DNA from: Amarobacter sp964507025
GTDB taxonomy: Bacteria; Chloroflexota; Dehalococcoidia; Tepidiformales; Tepidiformaceae
Assembly (NCBI GenBank): GCA_964507025.1
Contig: CAZDOK010000015.1
Span: 8,125 to 72,124, forward strand
Reading direction: 5' to 3'
DNA: 64,000 nt
Both the position numbers and the translations under genes were made by a program. The notes under the pieces were generated by a model. That model ran no database searches. It saw only the letters and a list, made by a program, of their open reading frames with translations, and had not been told where the DNA came from. Positions 25,273-33,960 of the stretch are shown one piece after another (position 1 is the stretch's first letter; each line of letters opens with the position of its first letter).

Positions 25273-25334
25273 GCCAACAAGCGTACAGGCACCGGCTCTC
25301 TCCGGCACCGTTCGGCTGTAGTGCTCGGCTCCGC

Positions 25335-25340
25335 TATAAC
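25335..25340 (+). promoter_or_regulatory. Candidate -10 box (TATAAC) placed for a leaderless start
   Basis: TATAAC, one mismatch from TATAAT, ends six bases before the GTG of the TauE gene. No Shine-Dalgarno sequence can fit between them. The -35 region is weak (TTCGGC about 18 bases upstream). Confidence 0.5.
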
Positions 25341-25346
25341 CGCCCG

Positions 25347-26090
25347 GTGGATATCCCCCTGGCGGCGGCCATCATCGTGCTCGCCGCCGTTGCCGCCTGT
25401 ATCCAGGCCCTCTCCGGCTTCGGCTTCTCGCTCTTCATCGTCCCCTTCCTCGCCATCCTTATCGGGCCGAAGGATACGGTGGTGCTCGCGAACCTCCTGA
25501 GCATGACCGTCAACGTCATCCAGTTCCCCCGGCTCCGCCACACGCTCGAACGCCGCACCGCATCGATCCTCACCGTTGGCTCGTTCATCGGCATGCCCGC
25601 CGGCCTCGCCGTCCTCCTCCTCGTCAACCCCACTGCGCTCAAAGTGATCATCGCGCTGGCGGTCATCGTCTTCACGCTGCTCATCATGCGGGGCCTCCGC
25701 ATCCACGGCGCCGGCACGCTCGGCGATCTTGCCACCGGGTTCGCCAGCGGCCTGCTCAATACCTCCACCTCGATGTCCGGGCCGCCAATCGTCCTCTACC
25801 TCCAGGGCAAGCGGCTCTCGCCCCCTGCCTTCCGCGGCACCATCAACGCGTTCTTCATGGTCACGTCCTTCGGGGCCGTCGCCCTGCTCGTTGCGTCCGG
25901 CTCGGTGAAGCCCTGGATCGTCGGCGCCTTCGCCCTCGCCATGCCCGCCGCCGAGACCGGCCGCATCATCGGCAACCGCCTTTTCGACCGCATCGATGAG
26001 GCACGCTTCCGCCGCCTTGTCTACGCCATCCTCCTCACCAGCGCCACCGTTGCCCTCGCGAGCTCCCTCCCCCGCCCTTGCGGTAGCTGA
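25347..26090 (+). CDS. Sulfite exporter TauE/SafE family membrane protein
   Basis: A 247-residue polytopic protein with about eight hydrophobic helices. It has the TauE/SafE features AACIQALSGFGFSLFIVPFL near the N-terminus, TVGSFIGMPAGLAVLLLV, and the mid-protein LATGFASGLLNTSTSMSGPP, repeated in the second half of the fold. Family members export sulfite, sulfoacetate or other small anions. The substrate is unknown. The start GTG at 25347 follows a TATAAC box by six bases. Confidence 0.85.
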   Translation: MDIPLAAAIIVLAAVAACIQALSGFGFSLFIVPFLAILIGPKDTVVLANLLSMTVNVIQFPRLRHTLERRTASILTVGSFIGMPAGLAVLLLVNPTALKVIIALAVIVFTLLIMRGLRIHGAGTLGDLATGFASGLLNTSTSMSGPPIVLYLQGKRLSPPAFRGTINAFFMVTSFGAVALLVASGSVKPWIVGAFALAMPAAETGRIIGNRLFDRIDEARFRRLVYAILLTSATVALASSLPRPCGS

Positions 26091-26098
26091 TCCTGAGG

Positions 26099-26138
26099 TC
26101 TCCCCTCTCCCTTCTCCCTCCTCCCCCCTCCCTCCTCC
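26099..26138. repeat. 40-base pure pyrimidine tract upstream of the carboxylase gene
   Basis: Forty consecutive C/T bases lie between the TauE stop and the carboxylase start, nine bases after the TauE TGA. The tract is unbroken by any purine. Confidence 0.8.
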
Positions 26139-26159
26139 AGTCCTGTACCCTACCGCCCC

Positions 26160-27770
26160 ATGGAATGGCACGACACGCCGGAGCTTCCCACCCGCGTTGA
26201 CCTTCGCGACCCAACGTTCAAGGCCAACCGCGCCCGCAACCGCGAAATCGTGGCCGATCTCCGTGCCCGCCTCGACCGCGTGGCCCGAGGCGGCGGCGAC
26301 GACTACGTCGCCCGCCACCGCGAACGCGGCAAGCTCCTCGCGCGGGAGCGCATCCAGCGCCTCATCGACCCCGGCACCACGTTCCTCGAACTGAGCCCCC
26401 TCGCCGCTGAAGCGGTCTACGAGGACGATGTCCCAAGCGCCGGGATCGTCACCGGCATCGGCCTCGTCCACGGGCGCGAGTGCGTCGTCATCGCCAACGA
26501 TGCCACCGTGAAGGGCGGCACCTACTACCCGCTCACCGTGAAAAAGCACCTTCGCGCTCAGGAAATCGCCGAGGAGAACCGCCTCCCCTGCATCTACCTG
26601 GTCGACTCCGGCGGCGCCTTTCTCCCGCTCCAGCACGATGTCTTCCCCGACAAGGGTCACTTTGGCCGCATCTTCTACAACCAGGCCCGCATGAGCGCGA
26701 AAGGGATCTACCAGGTCGCTGCCGTCATGGGCTCCTGCACCGCCGGCGGCGCCTACGTCCCGGCCATGAGCGACGAAACCGTCATCGTCCGCGGTACCGG
26801 CACGATCTTTCTCGGCGGCCCACCGCTCGTGAAGGCCGCCACCGGCGAGGTCACCACCGCCGAAGAGCTCGGTGGCGCCGACGTCCACACCCGCATTAGC
26901 GGCGTCGCCGACCACTACGCCGAGGACGATGCCGAAGCACTCCGCATCGTCCGCAGCATCCTCGAAAACATCCCCCACCGGCGTTCGGAGCCCTGGGACG
27001 TCACCGAGCCGGAGGAACCCATCCACGACCCCGAGGACCTCTACGGCATCGTTCCCGCCGACCTCCGCCAGTCCTACGACGTGCGCGAGGTCATCGCCCG
27101 CCTCGTTGATGGCTCCCGCTTCCACGAGTTCAAGGCCCGTTACGGTCCCACCCTGGTCTGCGGCTTTGCCCGCATCATGGGCTACCCCGTCGGCATCGTC
27201 GCCAACAATGGCATCCTCTTCAGCGAATCCGCCCTCAAGGGCGCCCACTTCATCGAGCTCTGCGCCCAGCGCAATGTCCCGCTTGTCTTCCTCCAGAACA
27301 TCACGGGATTCATGGTCGGCCGCCAGTACGAAAACGCGGGCATCGCCAAAGACGGCGCCAAGATGGTCACCGCCGTCGCCTGCGCGGCTGTCCCGAAGTT
27401 CACGGTGGTCATCGGCGGCAGCTTCGGCGCCGGCAACTACGCCATGTGCGGCCGCGCCTATGGCCCCCGCCAACTCTGGATGTGGCCCAACGCCCGCATC
27501 AGCGTCATGGGTGGCGAACAGGCGGCATCCGTCCTCCTCCAGGTCCGCCTCGACCGCGGCGAATCGCTCCCTCCCGAGGATCAGGAGCGCTTCAAGGCCC
27601 CCACGATCGAGCGCTACGAAGCCGAGGGCTCGCCCTACTTCAGCACCGCCCGCCTCTGGGACGACGGCGTGATCGACCCGCTCGATACCCGCCGTGTGCT
27701 CTCCCTTGGCATCTCCGCCGCGCTCAACGCCCCCTTCGAGCCCACCAGGTGGGGCATTTTTCGAATGTGA
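26160..27770 (+). CDS. Acyl-CoA carboxylase, carboxyltransferase (beta) subunit; methylcrotonyl-CoA type
   Basis: A 536-residue protein with both carboxyltransferase lobes. N-terminal: RHRERGKLLARERIQRLIDP and the CoA-binding SGGAFLPLQHDVFPDKGHFG. C-terminal: FLQNITGFMVGRQYENAGIA and VIGGSFGAGNYAMCGRAYGP. The QNITGFMVG and SFGAGNYAMCGRA segments fit the methylcrotonyl-CoA carboxylase (MccB) branch better than propionyl-CoA, where the loop differs. It would carboxylate 3-methylcrotonyl-CoA in leucine degradation, with the biotin subunit encoded at 39465-41411. A TACCCT hexamer lies eight bases before the ATG. Confidence 0.88.
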   Translation: MEWHDTPELPTRVDLRDPTFKANRARNREIVADLRARLDRVARGGGDDYVARHRERGKLLARERIQRLIDPGTTFLELSPLAAEAVYEDDVPSAGIVTGIGLVHGRECVVIANDATVKGGTYYPLTVKKHLRAQEIAEENRLPCIYLVDSGGAFLPLQHDVFPDKGHFGRIFYNQARMSAKGIYQVAAVMGSCTAGGAYVPAMSDETVIVRGTGTIFLGGPPLVKAATGEVTTAEELGGADVHTRISGVADHYAEDDAEALRIVRSILENIPHRRSEPWDVTEPEEPIHDPEDLYGIVPADLRQSYDVREVIARLVDGSRFHEFKARYGPTLVCGFARIMGYPVGIVANNGILFSESALKGAHFIELCAQRNVPLVFLQNITGFMVGRQYENAGIAKDGAKMVTAVACAAVPKFTVVIGGSFGAGNYAMCGRAYGPRQLWMWPNARISVMGGEQAASVLLQVRLDRGESLPPEDQERFKAPTIERYEAEGSPYFSTARLWDDGVIDPLDTRRVLSLGISAALNAPFEPTRWGIFRM

Positions 27771-27892
27771 CGCCGATCCCATTTCACGATCCCCACGGGG
27801 CATAAGGTAAAGAGGGGCACACCCCAACGGGAACTTTTCCGTGGTACCCGCCGTTTGGTACCGCGAGGGGACCTATTCACCTGGAGGTCTGC

Positions 27893-29527
27893 ATGTCTGC
27901 GAGTTCGTTACTCAACCCGCGCAAACCAATGCTCTGGCTCGGATTGGCGGCCGGGGCGGCCGTCTTCTTCGCCTCGGGCGCACTGGCCGCACGCGCCGTC
28001 ATCGATACCAGCGATGACGACGGAGCCCAGCCGGCCCTGGCCGCCGGCGACGGTGTCGGCACCCGCGATACCGCCGCGAATTCCGGCATCACCGCGCCTC
28101 GCTTCGGCCCCGGCGAACAGCCATCATCCATGCCCGCCAATGCTCCGGTCCCCGAGAAGATGGGTGGTCAGGGCATGGCCGGCGCCGATGCCTCGCTGTA
28201 CTACCCCGGCTGCCGCGCCCCGCTCCCGGCATCCGTCATCAGCAACGGCGTTATCGACCCGTCGAAGGCCGGCTTTACGCCGAACCTGCCCGGCGTCGGC
28301 TTCACACCGCTGAGCCTCTCGCTTTCCGTCTACACGGAATGCGATGAGAACGGTGCCCCGAAGCCCGGCGGCGAACTCGCCCTCGATAGCTCCTGGAAGC
28401 ACGATGAAACCGGGCTCGAGGCCTACATCACCCAGCGCAAGTCCGAAAAGCGCGTTGCCAGCGTCATCCGCGATGACATGGCGACCTTCTGGGCCAACGG
28501 CTACTTCTACACCGTCAACGTCAATCGCTACCAGATCCTCCCCTACGCCTCCGAAGAACCGGCCCGCTCCGCTATCCCCGCCCCCGATGGCGACCCCCGC
28601 GCTCCCGAAGTGCTGCGCGCCATCGTCTCCCAGCTCTCCGGCTCCGAGGACGGCCTGAAGTGCTTCTGGAAGCTCGAGAAGGGCGACTGGAACGCGCTCG
28701 CGAGCCTCGGGATCGGCGACCCCCGCCCTGTCATTCCGGCCGGCTACGACCTCACTGACTCCTACTTCACCGTCTTCACGCCGCCTCCTGCCGGGTGTGA
28801 TACCAGCATCGTCCCCACCGAAGGCGCGAGCATGAACGCCAACTGGCAGAAGAACGCCACCGGCGACAACTATGGCTACATCGGCGTCTCCGCCTGGGCC
28901 ATGCCCGAAGGCTACGTCGACACCTGGCCCGGCTCCTTCATGCCGTACGGAGCCAACTGGAGCAACGGCAAGTTCCAGTTCGGGGTCTACGCCAAGGTCG
29001 AGAACGGCCTCGAGCTCGATACCATTCGCGCCATCGCGAAGGCCCTCGACCCGTCTTTCAGCGAAGCCTGCCTCGTCCAGGAGCGCCAGCTCTCCGATGC
29101 CGATATGGCCCGCCTCGGCTTCAACGACGCCAGGGGCCCCGAAGGCTACGAAGTCGTCCGTTCCAGCCGCCTCGCCACCGAGATCGCCGACGGCTGCCGC
29201 AAGCCCGAAGGCTGGGAGCCCCAGTACAACCTGTCCTGGACGCTCGAACGCGGAGCCGACACCATCGAAGCCTCGGTGAGCCGCTACGGCGCCGGCGACG
29301 GCAACCCCCAGGGCTACATCGCGCCCAACAGCATCTGGTGGTCCGATGCGGAGGGCACCTACTACGCCGTCAACGCCTACTCCCGCGGGGTCTCCCCGGA
29401 AGTCTCGAAGGATGACCTGATCGCCGTCGCGAAGAGCCTCGACCCCTCGTTCGATGAGTCGAAGCTCTCGGAGAGTGGCCCCGGCATGGAAAAGCCGCTC
29501 CCGGCCCCGGCTGCGGAAGCCCGCTAA
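27893..29527 (+). CDS. Secreted or membrane-anchored three-repeat protein, unknown family
   Basis: A 544-residue protein with a GGAGG ribosome site. An N-terminal hydrophobic helix (about 13-33) is followed by an acidic, Gly/Ala-rich spacer (about 38-100). The rest is three diverged tandem units of roughly 130-150 residues. The clearest repeated pieces are IRAIAKALDPSFSEACL and LIAVAKSLDPSFDESKL, the linkers WNALASLGIGDPRPVIPAGY and ADMARLGFNDARGPEGY, and aromatic strands such as GYFYTVNVN and TYYAVNAYS. There are six cysteines outside the helix, about two per repeat, suggesting disulfides and an exported location. I do not recognise the family. Confidence 0.7.
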   Translation: MSASSLLNPRKPMLWLGLAAGAAVFFASGALAARAVIDTSDDDGAQPALAAGDGVGTRDTAANSGITAPRFGPGEQPSSMPANAPVPEKMGGQGMAGADASLYYPGCRAPLPASVISNGVIDPSKAGFTPNLPGVGFTPLSLSLSVYTECDENGAPKPGGELALDSSWKHDETGLEAYITQRKSEKRVASVIRDDMATFWANGYFYTVNVNRYQILPYASEEPARSAIPAPDGDPRAPEVLRAIVSQLSGSEDGLKCFWKLEKGDWNALASLGIGDPRPVIPAGYDLTDSYFTVFTPPPAGCDTSIVPTEGASMNANWQKNATGDNYGYIGVSAWAMPEGYVDTWPGSFMPYGANWSNGKFQFGVYAKVENGLELDTIRAIAKALDPSFSEACLVQERQLSDADMARLGFNDARGPEGYEVVRSSRLATEIADGCRKPEGWEPQYNLSWTLERGADTIEASVSRYGAGDGNPQGYIAPNSIWWSDAEGTYYAVNAYSRGVSPEVSKDDLIAVAKSLDPSFDESKLSESGPGMEKPLPAPAAEAR

Positions 29528-29551
29528 TCCCTGGTGTTCTCCCCCGCCTTG

Positions 29552-29581
29552 AGTGGCCCCACCCGAAAAGGTGGGGCCACT
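29552..29581. terminator. Perfect 12-bp hairpin between convergent genes
   Basis: agtggccccacc and ggtggggccact pair over 12 bases with a cgaaaa loop, between the repeat-protein stop and the SDR stop. It probably ends both transcripts. The T-run on either side is weak. Confidence 0.6.
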
Positions 29582-29588
29582 TGCTTGG

Positions 29589-30413
29589 TCACTTCAGCGT
29601 GATGCCGCCATCCACCGCGATCGCCTGCCCCGTGATGTTCTGCCCCGCTGGACTCGCGAGGAACGCCGCCAGCTCGCCGATATCCTCAGGTGTCTGTTCC
29701 CGGCCGAGAGGGACCCCGTTCTTCACCACCTCGAGGAAGATCTCCCGTGGCTCCCTGTCGGCATACTGCGGAACCGCCATCTTCATCCCCGTTGCCAGCC
29801 CCTCCCACGCCCGCGTCCACAGGAATCCAGGGCAGATTGCGTTCACCCTGATGTTCAGCGGCGCGTACTCCAGCGCCGTGCTCCTCGTCAGCGAAATCAC
29901 GCCGGCCTTGGCCGCGGCATAGGCCGGCAGTGTCGGCGAGGCCCCCAGCCCCGCGATCGAGGCGATGTTCACGATCGCGCCACCGCCCCGGGCACGCAGG
30001 TACGGCACGGCCACCTTCGTTCCCAGGAACGTGCTCCGCAGGTTCTGAGCCAGCTGTTCATCCCACGATTCAGGCGCCATGTCGGTCACCCGGCCGCCCC
30101 CGCCGGTCGGCCGGGTCGTATTGAGGTCCAGCGGTCCGCGCCCGGCCCCGGCGTTGTTCACGAAGATGTCGATGCCCCCGAACCGCTCCGCAACTTGCCG
30201 CACCGCCTCCGCCAGCTGCGCTTCCACGATCACGTCGCATGCGAGCCCAACTGACCCGGACGACAACTCCTCCGCCGTCGCAGCCGCCTGCTCGCCGTCC
30301 AGGTCCAGGATCGCCACACGCGCGCCCTCTCTCGCCATCACCCGCGCGATCCCGGCCCCGATACCCCGCGCCCCTCCAGTAACGACCGCGACTGTCCCGT
30401 CAAGCCTTGCCAT
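29589..30413 (-). CDS. Short-chain dehydrogenase/reductase
   Basis: A 274-residue classical SDR. The start is MARLDG, with GAGAGGA upstream. It has the cofactor motif TGGARGIGAG, NNAG in FVNNAGAGRG, the catalytic Ser in NIASIAG, and YAAAK in LPAYAAAKAG. Asp-Leu-Asp after the second strand (AILDLDG) favours NAD over NADP. It oxidises or reduces a hydroxyl or keto group. The substrate is unknown. It lies downstream of an enoyl-CoA hydratase gene on the same strand, which suggests a role in acyl-CoA metabolism. Confidence 0.9.
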   Translation of the reverse strand: MARLDGTVAVVTGGARGIGAGIARVMAREGARVAILDLDGEQAAATAEELSSGSVGLACDVIVEAQLAEAVRQVAERFGGIDIFVNNAGAGRGPLDLNTTRPTGGGGRVTDMAPESWDEQLAQNLRSTFLGTKVAVPYLRARGGGAIVNIASIAGLGASPTLPAYAAAKAGVISLTRSTALEYAPLNIRVNAICPGFLWTRAWEGLATGMKMAVPQYADREPREIFLEVVKNGVPLGREQTPEDIGELAAFLASPAGQNITGQAIAVDGGITLK

Positions 30414-30447
30414 ACATGTCCTCTCTCGTTTGCTGCGCGGGTACCGG

Positions 30448-31275
30448 CTACTCGCCCACGAAACGCGGCTCACGCTTCTCCATGAACGCCCGCACCGCCT
30501 CGCGGCTGTCTACCGAGAGCCCGCTGATGCGCATCAGCAGCGCTTCCTGGTCGAGCAGCGCGGCCAGCGTTGCCGTCTCGCCGAAGTTCAGGTTCTCCTT
30601 CATCCGCCCGTAGCTCGCCGTCGGCCCTGCGGCCAGCTTCGCGCAGAACTCCAGCCCCTGCGTCATGAGCTCGTCATGTGGTACCACCCGGTTCACCAGC
30701 CGCATCTCCAGCGCCCGCGCCGTGTCAATGATCTCCGCGGTGAAGTAGAGCTCGCGCGCCATCCCCATTCCCACGAGCCGCGGCAGCAGGTACGTCCCCC
30801 CGAAGTCGCCGCTCAAGCCCACGTTTCTGAAGGCCGTCCCGAACCGCGCCCGGTCCGAGGCAATCCGGATGTCCGCACCCAGGCACAGGCTCATCCCGGC
30901 GCCAACCGCCACGCCGTTCACCAGCGCTACCGTCGGCTTCGGCATCGTGTGCAGTTTCAGCGTTGTGGCGTCGTGCGAACGCCGCAACCCCGCCGTCAGC
31001 CGGTCGATGACCGTCACCGGGTTCGGCGGTCCGCCCTCCCGCGCCGTCCCCTGGTCGTTGCGTGATTGCATGTTCCTGACATCGCCGCCCGCGCAGAACC
31101 CCCGGCCGGCGCCGGTCAGCGCCACGCACCGCACGCTCCGGTCCCGCTCGCATTCCTCCAGGTACTCGCCCAGGAGCACGACCAGCTCGTCGCTCATCGC
31201 GTTCAGGCTGTCGGGGCGGTTCAGCGTAATCAACGCGACCCCATCGGCGCGTTTCTCCAACAGCACTTCAGACAT
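30448..31275 (-). CDS. Enoyl-CoA hydratase/isomerase family protein
   Basis: A 275-residue crotonase-fold protein starting MSEVLLEKRADGVALITLNR. Oxyanion-hole motifs are GAGRGFCAGGDV and GVAVGAGMSLCLGADI. The later NVGLSGDFGGTYLLPRLVG has Asp at the second catalytic position and the family's usual LPRLVG. The first catalytic Glu position is less clear, so hydratase versus isomerase cannot be settled. The insert MQSRNDQGTAREGG after GGDV is typical of many bacterial paralogues. It acts in fatty or branched acyl-CoA breakdown. Confidence 0.9.
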   Translation of the reverse strand: MSEVLLEKRADGVALITLNRPDSLNAMSDELVVLLGEYLEECERDRSVRCVALTGAGRGFCAGGDVRNMQSRNDQGTAREGGPPNPVTVIDRLTAGLRRSHDATTLKLHTMPKPTVALVNGVAVGAGMSLCLGADIRIASDRARFGTAFRNVGLSGDFGGTYLLPRLVGMGMARELYFTAEIIDTARALEMRLVNRVVPHDELMTQGLEFCAKLAAGPTASYGRMKENLNFGETATLAALLDQEALLMRISGLSVDSREAVRAFMEKREPRFVGE

Positions 31276-31436
31276 GCGGCAGGCCCCCGGCTGGTTTGCG
31301 CCGTGATACTGGCCGAACACCACACCGCCCGCAATACCCGCAGAGGCACACGTGGCCCCTTGACACCTGCGTCACAATATCCCGCGATCCCCGCATCGGG
31401 CTGGCCCCACCCGCACCGCGGTACAAGGAGTCACCA
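31276..31436. promoter_or_regulatory. Divergent promoter region with a TTGACA and a TGAC/GTCA dyad
   Basis: A perfect TTGACA sits at 31360-31365 on the forward strand and is part of a dyad, TGAC-ACCTGC-GTCA (31361-31374). No -10 box at 16-18 bases is convincing, though CAATAT lies closer. The dyad may be a regulator site shared by the hydratase and acetyltransferase genes. Confidence 0.3.
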
Positions 31437-32051
31437 GTGGAGATCACGTTCCGGTCCGCCACCCCGGAGGACGCCCCGGCACTGCGAAGCGTGTTCGGCG
31501 ATGAGCCATCGGAAGAACAGCTCGCAATGGCGGGCGGAGATCCCGTGCGGGCACGCCGCTTCCGCCGCCTCGTCGCTGGCACCATCGCGGGTCCCTCCGG
31601 CGTCCGCCGGACGACCGTTGCCGTCGCTGACGGCCAGGTGGTGGGGCTGCTGCAGGCCGGTGCCGAAGCCGGCGATGCGCTCTCCCCGTCCCTGGTATGG
31701 GGCCTCGTGCGAACCTTCGGCTTTCCCGGGGTTGTGCGCTTCCTGCGACGGGACAGGCTCCGTGGCCGCGTCCACGTCTCACCCCCCGCCGGGGCATACC
31801 ACATCGCTGAGGTCCACGTGCTTGGCTCTCGCCGCAACCAGGGAATCGGAGCTGCATTGATGGCCGAAGCCGAACGCCAGGCGCGGGCCGCGGGTGCCCC
31901 CCGCATGTCGCTGACCACCACCACCACCAACCCGGCGCGCCATTTGTACGAGCGTTCCGGATTCCACGTCGTCGAGACCCGCGAGGACCCGGACTACTGC
32001 GCGCTAACCGGGGTGTCGGGCCGCATTCTCATGGTCAGGGAACTCGACTGA
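31437..32051 (+). CDS. GNAT family N-acetyltransferase
   Basis: A 204-residue protein starting with GTG, seven bases after AAGGAG. N-terminal ITFRSATPEDAPALRSVFG is a standard GNAT opening. The acetyl-CoA-binding motif is AEVHVLGSRRNQGIGAALM, and the last part has MSLTTTTTNPARHLYERSGF. The central region is rich in Arg and Gly. The substrate is unknown. It overlaps nothing and is divergent from the enoyl-CoA hydratase. Confidence 0.85.
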   Translation: MEITFRSATPEDAPALRSVFGDEPSEEQLAMAGGDPVRARRFRRLVAGTIAGPSGVRRTTVAVADGQVVGLLQAGAEAGDALSPSLVWGLVRTFGFPGVVRFLRRDRLRGRVHVSPPAGAYHIAEVHVLGSRRNQGIGAALMAEAERQARAAGAPRMSLTTTTTNPARHLYERSGFHVVETREDPDYCALTGVSGRILMVRELD

Positions 32052-32072
32052 TGGACTCGGGTTCCCCGGTTC

Positions 32073-32267
32073 CTAGCCGATGAACGCCTCGCCCCCGATC
32101 TTCTCCGGCGCCGTCCTCGGCATCACAAACCGTCGGATCTCCCGCCGCTCGGCCGGCCGGAAGCAATGCGCACAGGCCCGGGGCCGGGGCAACTCCACGG
32201 GCACCAGCAGCCGGTGCACTCCGTGCTCCTCGCACAACAGCTCGAACTCGATCACTTCGATGTTCAC
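32073..32267 (-). CDS. Small protein with a CxxC motif, unknown
   Basis: A 64-residue protein beginning MNIEVIEFELLCEEHGVHRL and containing RACAHCFRPAERREI. It has three cysteines and nearby histidines (LLCEEHG, CAHC), which could form one zinc site. The GTG start follows GGGAGGA by five bases, and a reasonable sigma-70-type promoter lies upstream. I do not recognise the family. Confidence 0.6.
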   Translation of the reverse strand: MNIEVIEFELLCEEHGVHRLLVPVELPRPRACAHCFRPAERREIRRFVMPRTAPEKIGGEAFIG

Positions 32268-32303
32268 GGCGTCCTCCCGCGCCCATCTCCCCCGGATGGA
32301 TCC

Positions 32304-32333
32304 ATAGGATAGACCTATCGGCCGCCGTGTCTA
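32304..32333 (-). promoter_or_regulatory. Sigma-70-type promoter with an operator-like dyad over the -10
   Basis: On the reverse strand TAGACA (32333-32328) and TATCCT (32311-32306) are 16 bases apart, giving a start about 30 bases before the GTG of the small CxxC gene. A perfect dyad, ATAGG-ATAGA-CCTAT (32304-32318), covers the -10 box and could be an operator. Confidence 0.45.
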
Positions 32334-32346
32334 CGTACTTTGGGCC

Positions 32347-32362
32347 ACGTTTATGTGAACGT
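32347..32362. promoter_or_regulatory. Inverted repeat ACGTT-N6-AACGT, possible operator
   Basis: A perfect 5-bp inverted repeat with a six-base spacer lies in the 190-bp divergent region between the CxxC gene and the MFS gene. No other gene is seen in that stretch. Confidence 0.3.
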
Positions 32363-32457
32363 TTGGTCCACCCTGGTTTCACCTCCACCTCCTCCGGTGC
32401 CCGCTGCTCCTCCCAAAGAAGGGCGCACGCTGACGATCGACCCGTCACAATGGTCTG

Positions 32458-33855
32458 GTGAGTCTCACCTCGCCGGCGGAGAGCGTACTCAGCGGTCATC
32501 GCCGCGCCCTCACCATCGGCCTCCTCATGGCCGTCACGCTGGTCGCCTTCGAAGCCCTCGCCGTCGCCACCGTCATGCCCCGCGCCGAGGAAGACCTGGG
32601 TGGCCTCGCGCTGTACGGCTGGGCGTTCAGCGGGTTCCTGCTCGCCAGCATTGTCGGAATCACCTGGGCTGGCGAGCAGGCCGACCGCCACGGTCCCGGC
32701 CGCCCGCTGGCTGCCGGTATGACCCTCTTCGGCATCGGGCTGCTCATCGCCGGGCTTGCGCCTTCCATGCTCGTGCTCGTCATCGGCCGCATTGTCCAGG
32801 GGCTCGGAGCCGGCGCACTCCCGGCAATCGCCTATGTCGCGCTCGGCCGTGGATATCCCGAAGAGCTGCGCCCGAGAATGCTCGCGCTGCTGGCCTCCGC
32901 CTGGGTGGTGCCCGGCCTCGCCGGGCCCGCAATCAGCGGCGCCATCGCCGAGTACATCTCCTGGCGGGGCGCGTTCCTCCTCTTCGTACCCACCATCCCG
33001 CTGATGGCCGCACTCGCCCTCCCGCCCCTCTACCGCATGGGCCCGCCCGGCGGCGACCTCGCACCGTCGCGCGTCCCGGTAGCCCTGCGGCTGGCCCTGA
33101 GTGCGGGCCTCGCCCTCGGCGGCGTCGCCAGCGGAAACCCGCTCATCGGCATCCCGCTCGTGGTCCTGGGCATCGGCGCCGGCATTCCTGCCCTCCGCCT
33201 GTTGCTGCCCCCTGGCACCTTCCGGGCCCTCCCCGGGCTTCCCGCCGCGGTGGCCGGCAATGGCTTCCTCAACCTCTGCTTCTTCGGAGCCGAGGCCTTC
33301 GTTCCCTACCTCCTTACCACCCACCGCGGGTACTCCTCGTTCGTCGCCGGCCTGGCACTGACTGGCTCCACGCTGAGCTGGACGGCCGGCTCCTGGGTAC
33401 AGGAACGCCTGGTGCGCCGGTTCCCACGCCCCTGGCTCGCCGCGGCGGGCGCCCTCATCGTCAGCGTCACCGTCGCCATGGTGCCCCTTGCCCTCGTCGA
33501 GGATGTCCCAGGGGCGTGGGTGGCTCTCGTTTGGACCATCGGCGGCTTCGGCATGGGCATCGCCTATCCAATGTTCTCCCTCGAACTTCTCGCCTCGTCC
33601 CCTCCAGGCCGCGAAGGCGAGGCATCGGCCTCCATGAAGCTCCACGAAACCCTCTCCGCCGCGACCGGCGTCGGCATCGCCGGCGGCATTGTGTCCGCGG
33701 GAGATGCCGGCGGATGGGCTGGCGCCTCACTGGCTCTCGTGTTCCTCCTCGCGGCGTCCGTCGGCATCCTCACCGCCGCCGTAGCCCTCCGTCTCACCGC
33801 GCGCGCTCCAGAACCGTCGCCTCTCACCTCCGCCACCACAGCCACTGCCTCCTGA
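32458..33855 (+). CDS. MFS transporter, DHA2-like drug-efflux type
   Basis: A 465-residue polytopic protein with 12 to 14 helices and a GTG start. Family motifs are LVAFEALAVATVMPRAEEDL in the first helix region (DHA2-like D/E-x-T-VMP), GEQADRHGPGRPLAAGMTLF as motif A, and GRIVQGLGAGALPAIAYVAL as motif C-like. Later helices include GFLNLCFFGAEAFVPYL. It likely exports drugs or metabolites by proton antiport. The upstream dyads might bind its regulator. Confidence 0.88.
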   Translation: MSLTSPAESVLSGHRRALTIGLLMAVTLVAFEALAVATVMPRAEEDLGGLALYGWAFSGFLLASIVGITWAGEQADRHGPGRPLAAGMTLFGIGLLIAGLAPSMLVLVIGRIVQGLGAGALPAIAYVALGRGYPEELRPRMLALLASAWVVPGLAGPAISGAIAEYISWRGAFLLFVPTIPLMAALALPPLYRMGPPGGDLAPSRVPVALRLALSAGLALGGVASGNPLIGIPLVVLGIGAGIPALRLLLPPGTFRALPGLPAAVAGNGFLNLCFFGAEAFVPYLLTTHRGYSSFVAGLALTGSTLSWTAGSWVQERLVRRFPRPWLAAAGALIVSVTVAMVPLALVEDVPGAWVALVWTIGGFGMGIAYPMFSLELLASSPPGREGEASASMKLHETLSAATGVGIAGGIVSAGDAGGWAGASLALVFLLAASVGILTAAVALRLTARAPEPSPLTSATTATAS

Positions 33856-33960
33856 ACGGTGAATGTCCTCCGCCTCCGGGAACGCTCTTAGGGCACTCCC
33901 CGGGAGACCCTCGCCAGGCAAGACGGTAGGATGAACCGCATCACGGCTGAAGGATCGCCC

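Noticed and set aside
25263..27827. An 854-codon reverse-strand open frame opposite the TauE and carboxylase genes
   Set aside because: It is a shadow of two genes with clear families. Its composition (Gly/Asp/Glu/Ala repeats) is typical of antisense frames in this DNA.
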